Positions 1-6,040 of a stretch of 6,040 nt of DNA are shown here, piece after piece. How positions within the stretch are numbered: the stretch's first letter is position 1; each line of letters starts with the position of its first letter. Origin of the DNA: an uncultured Alphaproteobacteria bacterium (GTDB taxonomy: Bacteria; Pseudomonadota; Alphaproteobacteria; Reyranellales; Reyranellaceae); the NCBI GenBank assembly GCA_903929895.1, contig CAIYWM010000066.1:1-6040 (forward strand). The letters run 5' to 3'. The position numbers and the translations under genes were made by a program. The notes below the pieces were generated by a model. The model did not search any database, had not been told where the DNA came from, and saw only the letters and a list, made by a program, of their open reading frames with translations.

Positions 1-1
1 C

Positions 2-787
2 ACGGCCTGGTTCACCGCCGGGCTATTCCATCTGCTGGTCGACCATCAGCTCGGGGCGTTGCGGGACATGCGCCAGATCCTGGCCGGCGGAGACGTGCTG
101 TCGCCCTCCCATGTGCGGCGCGCCCAGGCCAAGCTGCCGAACTGCCAGCTCATCAACGGTTACGGCCCGACCGAGAACACGACCTTCACCTGCTGCTATC
201 GGATCCCGAAGGCCGGCTGGGGCGCCGGCCCGGTGCCCATCGGCACGCCGATCCGTAGCACCTACGTGCGCCTGCTCGACGACGACATGAAGCCGGTGGC
301 GGATGGCGAGATCGGCATGCTTTATGCCGGTGGCCTCGGCCTCGCCTCGGGATATCTCGGGGACGCCCGCCGAACGGCAGCCACGTTCGTGCCCGATCCC
401 TTTCACCCCGGAGCGACGATCTACCGGACCGGCGACCTCGCGCGACGACGTCCGGACGGCGCGCTCGACTACATTGGTCGGCGCGATCGTCAGGTGAAGA
501 TCGACGGCAAGCGGGTCGAGCTCGGCGAGATCGAGGAGACCTTGCGACGCAGCGTCAGTATCGCCGACGCCGTCGTCACCGCGAGCAAGGTCGACGACAG
601 CCACGTCCTCACCGCCTACATCAAGGGCGCCGCCGCCAACAGCGACCCCTCGATGCTGGCGTCGGAGGCGCGCAACGACCTGCTCCGCACCCTACCCCCG
701 CACATGCGGCCGGCGCGCATCGTCGTGCTCGACGAGTTCCCGCTCAAGACCTGCGGCAAGGTCGACCACGACCGCCTGCCCAAGCCG
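2..787 (+). other. Adenylation domain, C-terminal portion (motifs A4/A5 to A10)
   Basis: Seen in order: WFTAGLFH (from base 8, A4 region), LAGGDVLSP (core strand lining the pocket), NGYGPTEN (from base 155, A5), GEIGMLYAGGLGLASGYL (A6), YRTGDLARR (from base 422, A7), GRRDRQVKIDGKRVELGEIE (A8), and LKTCGKVDHDRL with the A10 lysine at 758-760. All late A-domain motifs are intact, so the domain should be active if its missing N-terminal half is. My hand alignment to GrsA gives a partial specificity code of W (278), L (299), G (301), G (322), T (330), F (331), K (517). Positions 235, 236 and 239 are outside the window. I do not recognise a substrate from this partial code. Confidence 0.93.
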
Positions 788-1126
788 CATCCGCTGCAGG
801 CCGAAACCGTGCAGCCCGCCGAGGACAACACCGAGCGCTGGCTGCGCGAGATCTTCGGGAGCAAGCTGGGCGTGCGCAACGTCGGCGCCGACACCAACTT
901 CTTCGATCTCGGCGCCACCTCGCTGAAGCTGGTCGAGGCCCATGCCGCGATCGAGCGCATCTGGCCCGGCGTCAACGTGGTGGCTCTGTTCCGCCATCCC
1001 AACATCCGCGACCTGGCGCGCGCCATCGAAGGGCGCGATACTTCGCTCCACCCGGCCGCCCGTCGCCGCGCGCAGCAGCAGGCGGACGCGCTGAAGAGGA
1101 TACAGCGCAGTCGGCTGGCGCGATGA
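2..1126 (+). CDS. NRPS, 3' end: adenylation (partial) - PCP - basic tail
   Basis: C-terminal part of a non-ribosomal peptide synthetase. The frame is open from the left edge of the window; Met at 59 is internal to the A domain and is not a start, because the preceding codons (TAWFTAGLFHLLVD...) already read as conserved A-domain sequence. The visible 374 codons give the second half of an A domain (2 to about 787), a PCP (about 827-1033) and a tail rich in Arg, Gln and Ala, ending at TGA 1124-1126. The role is ATP-dependent activation of a carboxylic or amino acid and its thioester loading on the PCP; the enzyme is expected to be cytoplasmic. No thioesterase or epimerase follows the PCP, so the chain must pass to another protein. 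The next gene starts inside this stop codon and encodes a KS, so the acceptor is very probably that protein. Whether a C domain lies upstream (internal or loading module) cannot be seen. Family assignment is secure; substrate is unknown. Confidence 0.96.
   Translation, partial: TAWFTAGLFHLLVDHQLGALRDMRQILAGGDVLSPSHVRRAQAKLPNCQLINGYGPTENTTFTCCYRIPKAGWGAGPVPIGTPIRSTYVRLLDDDMKPVADGEIGMLYAGGLGLASGYLGDARRTAATFVPDPFHPGATIYRTGDLARRRPDGALDYIGRRDRQVKIDGKRVELGEIEETLRRSVSIADAVVTASKVDDSHVLTAYIKGAAANSDPSMLASEARNDLLRTLPPHMRPARIVVLDEFPLKTCGKVDHDRLPKPHPLQAETVQPAEDNTERWLREIFGSKLGVRNVGADTNFFDLGATSLKLVEAHAAIERIWPGVNVVALFRHPNIRDLARAIEGRDTSLHPAARRRAQQQADALKRIQRSRLAR
827..1033 (+). other. Peptidyl carrier protein (PCP / thiolation domain)
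   Basis: A domain of about 70 residues beginning NTERWLREIFGSKLGV and containing FFDLGATSLKLVE. The serine at 920-922 is the expected 4'-phosphopantetheine attachment site. The usual core is LGG[HD]SL; here it reads LGATSL, with Ala and Thr at the two residues before Ser. That is a variant but still a normal carrier context, and the helix-2 residues after Ser (LKLVE) are typical. The domain is followed by a 23-residue stretch with seven Arg and one Lys up to the stop, possibly a docking segment for the downstream PKS. Confidence 0.93.
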
Positions 1127-4100
1127 GCGACGAGCTGCCCGAAAACGCCATCGCCATCGTCGGGCTGGCCGGACGTTTCCCCGGCGCCGACGACGTCGCC
1201 GAGTTCTGGGCGAACGTGCGTAGCGGCAAGACCTCGATCGGGCGCTTCACCGAAGCCGAGCTCGAGGATTCCTTCGGCCCCGACGTGCGCCACGACCCCA
1301 ACTTCGTGCGGGCCCGGCCGATCCTGAAGAACGTCGACAAGTTCGACGCCGAGTTCTTCGCCATGCTGCCGCGTGAGGCTGCCCTCACTGACCCGCAGCA
1401 CCGGCTGATGCTGGAATGCGCGTGGGCCGCGCTGGAAGACGCGGGCTACGATCCCGCGAAGTATCCCGGCTCGATCGGCGTGTTCGCCGGCTCGAGCATG
1501 AACACCTATCTTTTGACCAACGTGCTGGCCGAGCGGCAAACCGCCGACGGCTTCGCCAGCGACTACCAGGTCGGCTCCTACGACACGCTGCTGGGTGCGC
1601 TGTCCGACACGCTGGCCACCCGCGTCGCGTACAAGCTCAACCTGCGCGGCCCGGCGATGACGGTGCAGAGCGCCTGCTCAACCTCGCTGCTGGCCGTGGC
1701 CCAGGCATGCCAGAGCCTGCTGATGTACCAATCGGACATGGCGCTGGCAGGCGGCGTCTCGATCACCTTCCCACAGAAGCGCGGCTACCTGCACCAGGAA
1801 GGCGGCATTGTCTCACCCGACGGCGTCTGCCGGCCGTTCGACGACGGCGCTGGCGGCACCGTGTTCGGCGACGGCGTGGCCGTCGTGCTGCTGAAGCGGC
1901 TCAGCGACGCGATCGAGGACGGCGACCACATCCACGCGGTGATTCGCGGCAGCGCGGTCAACAACGACGGCGCCGACAAGGTGGGCTTCACGGCACCCAG
2001 CGTGCGCGGCCAGTCGGAGGTCATCGCTGCGGCGATCGCCGCCGCCGACATCGACGCCCGCACCATCGGTTATGTCGAGTGCCACGGCACGGCGACGGCG
2101 CTCGGCGATCCCATCGAGTTCGACGGACTGCTGCGCGGCTTCGGCGCGCAGAAGGTCGATCAGCCTTACTGTGCACTGGGCTCGGTGAAGGCCAATGTCG
2201 GCCATCTCGACGCCGCCTCCGGCGCGACCGGCCTGATCAAGGCGGTGATGGCGCTGAAGCATCGCGAGATCCCGCCGCTCACCAACTTCACGCGCCCCAA
2301 CCGGCACCTCGATCTCGCCGGCAGCCCTTTCTACTTCCCCGTGACGCCGGTGCCCTGGGCGCAGGGCAGCACGCCGCGCCGTGCCGGCGTGAGTTCGTTC
2401 GGCGTTGGCGGCACCAACGTCCACGTGGTCCTGGAAGAAGCGCCGCAACCCGCGCGGCGGCCGACGTTGGCCGCCCACGGCCACATCCTGCCGCTGTCGG
2501 CACGCAACGATACGGCGCTGAGCGAGGCCGCAGCCATCCTGGCCGACCATCTCGAGCAGGCTCCCGCCGTGCAAATCGAGGACGTCGCCCACACCCTGCA
2601 GACCGGCCGCCGAGCCTTCGACCGCCGCGTCGCGGTCACCGCCGACTCAGTCGAGGACGCGATCAAGGCATTGCGCTCACTGCCGCCCGCCACCACGGCC
2701 CAGGGACGGCCGCCGCTCGTGTTCATGTTCCCCGGCCAGGGCGCGCAGCATGCCGGTATGGCGCGCGACCTCCATCGCAACCACGCGCTGTTCCGCCGGC
2801 TGGTCGACGAGGGCATCGCCATCGCGGGGCCGCTCGTCGGCGACGGGCTGAAGGCTCTGCTCCTCGACCCGGAGGCCACGGCTGGCGACGCGACGCTCCA
2901 CGCGCAGCCCGGCCTCTTCATCTTCGAGTACGCGCTGGCGCGGCTCTATATGTCCTGGGGCCTCGAGCCCGATACCATGGTGGGCCACAGCGTCGGCGAG
3001 TTCGTCGCGGCGTGCCTCAGTGGCGTCTTCACCTTCGAGGAAGGCTGCCGTTTGGTTTCCGAGCGGGCGCTGGCGATGCAGGCCATGCCGCCGGGCGCGA
3101 TGCTGGCGGTCCGCCTGCCCGAAGCCGAGCTGCGCGCCGAGCTGGGCGACGCGCTCGACCTTGCCGCCATCAACGCGCCGCAGCTCGGGGTCGCCTCGGG
3201 GCCCAAGGCCGACATCGATGCCCTGAACGCCCGCCTCACCGCGCGCGGCGTGATGTGCCGGCCACTCGCCGTCAGCCACGCCTTCCATTCGCGCGCGCTC
3301 GATCCGGCACTGCCGGCCATCGAACGCGCCGCGGCTGCGGTCGCGCTGCAGGCGCCGCAGCGTGCCTTCGCCTCCAGCGTCACGGGCGGCTGGGCGAGTG
3401 CGGCGCAGGCGACCGATCCGGGATACTGGGCGCGCCACGGCCGCGAGCCGGTGCGCTTCGCCGACGCGCTGGCCACGGTGGCCCAGGACCAGCCGTTCCT
3501 GCTGGAGGTCGGTCCGGGCCGCAACCTCGCGGGCCTGGCGGCACAGATCGTCGACCGCCGGTCCTTGCGCGGCGTGGCAGCGAGCCTGCCCGACGCCGAG
3601 ACCGAGGATCTGCACGAGACGCTGGGCGCGCTCTGGAGCGCGGGCATCGACATCGACTGGAACCAGGTCGGCGCGCCCGAGGGGCGACGGATCCCACTGC
3701 CGACCTACCGTTTCCAGCGTACGCGGCACTGGATCGAACGCACTTCGCGCCGCGCCGCCGCGCCCATGCCGGCGATCGGGGCCGAGCCGATCGCGGCAGC
3801 AGCACCCGCCGCCGCCGCCGCGTCGGCGTCGCGTCTGGAGACCTTGCAGGCCGAGATCGTCGGCATTCTCGAGCACCTGTCGGGGGCGGCGGACATCGAT
3901 CCGCGCGAGACCTTCGTGGACCTGGGTTTCGACTCACTGCTGCTGGGCCAGGTCGCGCGCGCCGTCGAGCGCAGGTTCAGGATGCGGATCACCTTCCGCC
4001 AGCTCCTGAAGGACATGCCGTCGGCGGCGGCCCTCGCCCGCCACCTCGACGCGACCCTGCCAACCGATGCGGTGCAGCCAAAGCCCGCAGCCGCGCCTCT

Positions 4101-6040
4101 CGCCGCCGCTCCTCCGCCGGCCGACGATGGGGAGGCGCGGGTGCGGCTCTACCGGCCATCCTCGGCCAAGGTGCCGAGCACGCTGAGCAACGCCCAGCGC
4201 GACTATGTCGAGGCTCTGGTGCGCCAGATCAACGAGCGTACGCCGCTCTCCAAGGCCAGGACGCAGCGCGACCGCGCGGCGCTGGCCGATCCGCGCACCG
4301 CCGCGGGCTTCCGCCAGGAGTGGAAGGAACTCGTCTATCCGGTGATCGCGGCCAGCGCCAAGGGCTCGAAGATCCGCGACATCGACGGCAACGACTTTGT
4401 GGACCTGGTGAACGGCTACGGCCAGACCATGTTCGGCCACTCGCCCGACTTCGTGACCGAGGCGATCGTGGCGCAGCTCAGTGACGGCTTCCCGATCGGC
4501 CCGCAGAGCCCGCTGGCCGGCGAGGTCGCGACGCTGGTTTCCGAGATGACCGGCGACGAGCGCGTTACCTTCTGCAACACGGGCTCCGAGGCGGTGATGG
4601 CCGCGATGCGCGTGGCGCGCGCCGTCACGGGACGCGAGCGCGTCGTGGTGTTCGCCCACGACTATCATGGCCAGTTCGACGAGGTGCTGGTGAAGGCGGG
4701 CGGTGGTGCGGCACGCGCCGCCGTGCCGGTGGCGCCGGGCATTCCGCCCGAGTCCGTAGCCAACATGACGGTGCTGCCTTACGGCGACCGCCGCAGCCTC
4801 GACTGGATCGAGGCCAACGGTGAAGAGATCGCCGCCGTCATGGTCGAGCCGGTGCAGAGCCGCCATCCCGACCTTCGGCCCAAGGAATTCCTGCAGAAGC
4901 TGCGGGCGCTCACCGAGGCCAGCGGCTCGGCGCTGGTGTTCGACGAGATCGTCACCGGCTTCCGCGTCCATCCGGGCGGCATGCAGGCGGTATTCGGCAT
5001 CCGGGCCGACATGGCGACCTACGGCAAGGTGGTGGGCGGCGGTATGCCGATCGGCATCCTGGCCGGCAAGGCGCGCTTCATGGATGCGCTCGACGGCGGC
5101 ATGTGGCGCTACGGCGACGACTCGATCCCAGAGACGGCGCCGACCTTCTTCGCCGGCACCTTCGTGCGCCATCCGCTGGCGCTCGCGGCCTGCAAGGCGG
5201 TGCTGCTGCATCTCAAGGCCGAAGGGCCGGCGCTGCAGGAGACTCTCGCCGCGCGCATGGGCGGGCTGGTGGAACGGCTGAACGGCGAGCTGCAGCGGCG
5301 CGGGCTCGCGACGCGCCTCGAAGCCTATTCGAGCTGGTTCCACATGAACTTCGCGGCCGAAGGGCCGCTCGCCGCCCTGTTCTGGCCGCAGATGCGCCAG
5401 CTCGGCGTCCATGTGCAGGACGGCTATCCCTGTTTCCTGACGACGGCCCATTCCGATGCCGATATCGCCACCATCGAGCGCGCCTTCACGGCGACGCTCG
5501 ACGCGCTGGAGCGCGGCGGCATCCTCGATGCGGTGCGTCCTGCAGCGGCCGAGTCAGCGCGGCTTACCGAGCCGCAGCTCGAGATCCTGGCGGCCGCCCA
5601 GCTCGGGGACGATGCTTCCTGCGCCTTCAACGAGGGTGTGAGTGTCGAACTCGCGGGCGAAGTCGACCCGGCGGCCCTCGCGGCGGCGCTGAACGCAGTC
5701 GTGGCGCGCCACCAGGCGCTGCGCGGCCATGTCGACCGCTCGGGCGAGCGCATGCACTTCGCGCCCAACCTCACGCTCGACCTTCCCGTGCGCGACCTCT
5801 CGCACGAGGCCGATCCGGCAGCCGCTCTGGCCGGGCTGGTCGATGTCGATGCACGCACTGCCTTCGACCTGTGGAATGGCCCGCTCGTCCGTGCCGGGCT
5901 CGTGCGGCTGGCAGCGGACCGCCATGTGCTGGTCTTCACCGCACATCACATCGTCTGCGACGGTTGGTCGGTGAACATCGTGCTGAACGATCTCGCCGCG
6001 CTCTATCGCGCGGCGCGCGCCGGCGCGACCGCCGACCTCG
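1123..6040 (+). CDS. Hybrid PKS-NRPS with aminotransferase: KS-AT-ACP-AMT-C (3' end outside window)
   Basis: Type I modular polyketide synthase fused to a PLP aminotransferase and a following NRPS condensation domain. One frame runs without a stop from ATG 1123 to the window end (1639 complete codons). The start is chosen because the KS begins about eight residues later (ENAIAIVGLAGRFPG) and because ATG overlaps the upstream TGA as ATGA, which suggests translational coupling. The nearest purine-rich stretch, gaagagga at 1093-1100, is 22 bases from the ATG, too far for a normal ribosome binding site. Domains by residue: KS 9-440, AT 532-811 plus post-AT linker to about 870, Ala-rich linker, ACP 905-976, Ala/Pro linker, AMT about 1007-1466, C from 1481. 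No KR, DH, ER or methyltransferase is present. Predicted function: add a malonyl unit to the PCP-bound acyl group from the upstream NRPS, transaminate the beta-keto group to a beta-amine, and condense the product with the next residue. The architecture resembles MycA/ItuA and McyE/NdaF; I give no symbol because the pathway is not identified. An A and a PCP domain are expected beyond the window. Confidence 0.96.
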   Translation, partial: MSDELPENAIAIVGLAGRFPGADDVAEFWANVRSGKTSIGRFTEAELEDSFGPDVRHDPNFVRARPILKNVDKFDAEFFAMLPREAALTDPQHRLMLECAWAALEDAGYDPAKYPGSIGVFAGSSMNTYLLTNVLAERQTADGFASDYQVGSYDTLLGALSDTLATRVAYKLNLRGPAMTVQSACSTSLLAVAQACQSLLMYQSDMALAGGVSITFPQKRGYLHQEGGIVSPDGVCRPFDDGAGGTVFGDGVAVVLLKRLSDAIEDGDHIHAVIRGSAVNNDGADKVGFTAPSVRGQSEVIAAAIAAADIDARTIGYVECHGTATALGDPIEFDGLLRGFGAQKVDQPYCALGSVKANVGHLDAASGATGLIKAVMALKHREIPPLTNFTRPNRHLDLAGSPFYFPVTPVPWAQGSTPRRAGVSSFGVGGTNVHVVLEEAPQPARRPTLAAHGHILPLSARNDTALSEAAAILADHLEQAPAVQIEDVAHTLQTGRRAFDRRVAVTADSVEDAIKALRSLPPATTAQGRPPLVFMFPGQGAQHAGMARDLHRNHALFRRLVDEGIAIAGPLVGDGLKALLLDPEATAGDATLHAQPGLFIFEYALARLYMSWGLEPDTMVGHSVGEFVAACLSGVFTFEEGCRLVSERALAMQAMPPGAMLAVRLPEAELRAELGDALDLAAINAPQLGVASGPKADIDALNARLTARGVMCRPLAVSHAFHSRALDPALPAIERAAAAVALQAPQRAFASSVTGGWASAAQATDPGYWARHGREPVRFADALATVAQDQPFLLEVGPGRNLAGLAAQIVDRRSLRGVAASLPDAETEDLHETLGALWSAGIDIDWNQVGAPEGRRIPLPTYRFQRTRHWIERTSRRAAAPMPAIGAEPIAAAAPAAAAASASRLETLQAEIVGILEHLSGAADIDPRETFVDLGFDSLLLGQVARAVERRFRMRITFRQLLKDMPSAAALARHLDATLPTDAVQPKPAAAPLAAAPPPADDGEARVRLYRPSSAKVPSTLSNAQRDYVEALVRQINERTPLSKARTQRDRAALADPRTAAGFRQEWKELVYPVIAASAKGSKIRDIDGNDFVDLVNGYGQTMFGHSPDFVTEAIVAQLSDGFPIGPQSPLAGEVATLVSEMTGDERVTFCNTGSEAVMAAMRVARAVTGRERVVVFAHDYHGQFDEVLVKAGGGAARAAVPVAPGIPPESVANMTVLPYGDRRSLDWIEANGEEIAAVMVEPVQSRHPDLRPKEFLQKLRALTEASGSALVFDEIVTGFRVHPGGMQAVFGIRADMATYGKVVGGGMPIGILAGKARFMDALDGGMWRYGDDSIPETAPTFFAGTFVRHPLALAACKAVLLHLKAEGPALQETLAARMGGLVERLNGELQRRGLATRLEAYSSWFHMNFAAEGPLAALFWPQMRQLGVHVQDGYPCFLTTAHSDADIATIERAFTATLDALERGGILDAVRPAAAESARLTEPQLEILAAAQLGDDASCAFNEGVSVELAGEVDPAALAAALNAVVARHQALRGHVDRSGERMHFAPNLTLDLPVRDLSHEADPAAALAGLVDVDARTAFDLWNGPLVRAGLVRLAADRHVLVFTAHHIVCDGWSVNIVLNDLAALYRAARAGATADL
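1147..2442 (+). other. Ketosynthase (KS) domain, NRPS-PKS hybrid type
   Basis: Residues about 9-440 of the PKS. The full decarboxylative Claisen-condensation set is present: Cys185 in VQSACSTSL (codon 1675-1677), His321 in VECHGTATALGDPIE (codon 2083-2085) and His361 in KANVGHLDAASG (codon 2203-2205). DPQHRLMLE and the terminal GVGGTNVHVVLEE are also intact. The active-site context reads QSACSTSL rather than the common DTACSSSL, and a GYLHQEGGIVSPDG stretch follows. From memory both are features of KS domains that take chains from NRPS carriers, which fits the upstream PCP. There is no sign of a decarboxylating loading KS (Cys is not replaced by Gln). Confidence 0.96.
2716..3555 (+). other. 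Acyltransferase (AT) domain, predicted malonyl-CoA specific
   Basis: Residues about 532-811. Visible motifs are FMFPGQGAQ with Gln539, GHSVGEF with the nucleophile Ser623 (codon 2989-2991), Arg648 in ERALAMQ, which binds the extender carboxylate, and VSHAFHS at 718-723. The HAFH signature with its second His (722, catalytic) is the classical malonyl-CoA marker; methylmalonyl ATs usually read YASH. The domain ends near EVGPGRNLAGLAAQ and is followed by a typical post-AT linker ending PTYRFQRTRHW (to residue 870). The AT is in cis and complete, so this is not a trans-AT system. Confidence 0.94.
3835..4050 (+). other. Acyl carrier protein (ACP) domain
   Basis: Residues 905-976, with the phosphopantetheine site Ser938 (codon 3934-3936) in FVDLGFDSLLLGQV. 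It is flanked by low-complexity linkers. The upstream one (about 873-904) is mostly Ala with Pro and contains a (GCC)4-GCG run at 3808-3822; the downstream one (about 978-1004) is Ala/Pro-rich. This carrier should hold the beta-ketoacyl intermediate presented to the AMT and then the beta-amino product presented to the C domain. Only one ACP is present. Confidence 0.95.
4141..5520 (+). other. PLP aminotransferase (AMT) domain, class III / GSA-aminotransferase-like
   Basis: Residues about 1007-1466, in frame between ACP and C with no start or stop, so it is a fused domain and not a separate gene. It begins with a helical segment (residues about 1025-1080) that precedes the PLP fold, then WKELVYPVI and IRDIDGNDFVDLVNGYG. 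PLP-site residues: NTGSEAV at 1152-1158 (phosphate loop), YHG at 1181-1183 (Tyr stacks on PLP), DEIVTGFR with Asp1274 (binds the pyridine N), Lys1302 in TYGKVVGGGMPIG (Schiff base; codon 5026-5028) and Thr1346 in FFAGTF. All key residues are present. Known relatives are the AMT domains of MycA/ItuA and McyE, which convert a carrier-bound beta-keto group to a beta-amine. Donor amino acid and stereochemistry cannot be read from the sequence. Confidence 0.93.
5563..6040 (+). other. NRPS condensation (C) domain, N-terminal part
   Basis: About the first 159 residues (from residue 1481) of a C domain, cut by the window edge. It starts LTEPQLEILAAAQLG, in the place of the usual C1 motif (SxAQxRLWxL), followed by an ASCAFNE stretch, RHQALRG (C2) and the catalytic HHIVCDG at 1608-1614 (C3; second His 1609 is the catalytic one). 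The aromatic residue of C1 is replaced by Leu. This divergence fits C domains that follow PKS or AMT modules and take polyketide-type donors. The role is peptide bond formation between the beta-amino acyl-ACP and the next aminoacyl-PCP. Motifs C4-C7 are outside the window, so subtype is not assigned. Confidence 0.93.

Noticed and set aside
59..61. ATG at 59 as the start of the NRPS gene.
   Set aside because: The same frame is open to the window edge and the residues before this Met match the conserved A-domain core, so the gene begins upstream of the window.
1093..1100. gaagagga as the ribosome binding site of the PKS gene.
   Set aside because: It is 22 bases from the ATG, beyond the usual spacing; coupling through the ATGA overlap is the simpler explanation.
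3808..3822. GCC triplet run as a functional repeat.
   Set aside because: It is four GCC codons and one GCG coding for Ala in an interdomain hinge, which is ordinary in high-GC megasynthase genes.
3556..3834. A hidden KR, DH or methyltransferase between AT and ACP.
   Set aside because: Only about 90 codons lie there, reading as a post-AT linker plus an Ala-rich hinge, too short for any of these domains.
1416..4484. A very long + strand open frame (1022 codons) in a different phase from the PKS.
   Set aside because: Its translation is Arg/Gly/Ala/Pro-rich low-complexity sequence with no domain motifs, and it lies under the frame that carries intact KS, AT, ACP and AMT motifs. It is a high-GC shadow.
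3934..5451. Minus-strand open frame of 505 codons opposite the ACP-AMT region.
   Set aside because: The product is His/Arg/Gly/Ala-rich without recognisable motifs and is fully antisense to conserved ACP and AMT coding sequence. The same applies to the minus-strand frames at 2677-3876, 1813-2592 and 616-1539.
4141..5520. Aminotransferase as a free-standing glutamate-1-semialdehyde aminotransferase gene.
   Set aside because: No stop separates it from the ACP or the C domain, and the linker and spacing match fused AMT domains of hybrid megasynthases.

Overview
The window is a gapless piece of a hybrid non-ribosomal peptide / polyketide (NRPS-PKS) assembly-line locus. Both genes lie on the + strand and both run off the window. 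By eye the DNA is very GC-rich (roughly two thirds or more), with strong G/C preference at third codon positions. This suggests a high-GC bacterium, perhaps a proteobacterium, but nothing in the window fixes the taxon.

Layout. Bases 2-1126 hold the 3' end of an NRPS gene: the C-terminal half of an adenylation (A) domain, a peptidyl carrier protein (PCP), and a short, very basic C-terminal tail. Its TGA overlaps the ATG of the next gene (ATGA, 1123-1126). Bases 1123-6040 hold one uninterrupted frame of at least 1639 codons, with no stop before the window edge. It encodes ketosynthase (KS) - acyltransferase (AT) - acyl carrier protein (ACP) - PLP aminotransferase (AMT) - start of a condensation (C) domain. 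There is no intergenic space, and I see no promoter, terminator, RNA gene, repeat array, mobile element or CRISPR.

How it works together (inference from domain logic). The A domain loads its substrate on the PCP. The KS of the second protein accepts that acyl group and extends it with one malonyl unit chosen by the AT. No ketoreductase, dehydratase, enoylreductase or methyltransferase is present, so the product on the ACP should be a beta-ketoacyl thioester. The AMT would convert the beta-keto group to a beta-amine, and the C domain would join this beta-amino acyl unit to the next amino acid. This KS-AT-ACP-AMT-C order resembles the AMT modules of MycA/ItuA (iturin-type lipopeptides) and McyE/NdaF (microcystin/nodularin), the latter without their methyltransferase. 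The notable difference is that the neighbour directly upstream is an A-PCP unit in an apparent operon. If its substrate is an amino acid, the product would be a 3,4-diamino acid, an 'aminostatine'-like unit.

The long open frames on the minus strand and in the other plus frames are high-GC shadows of these two genes.
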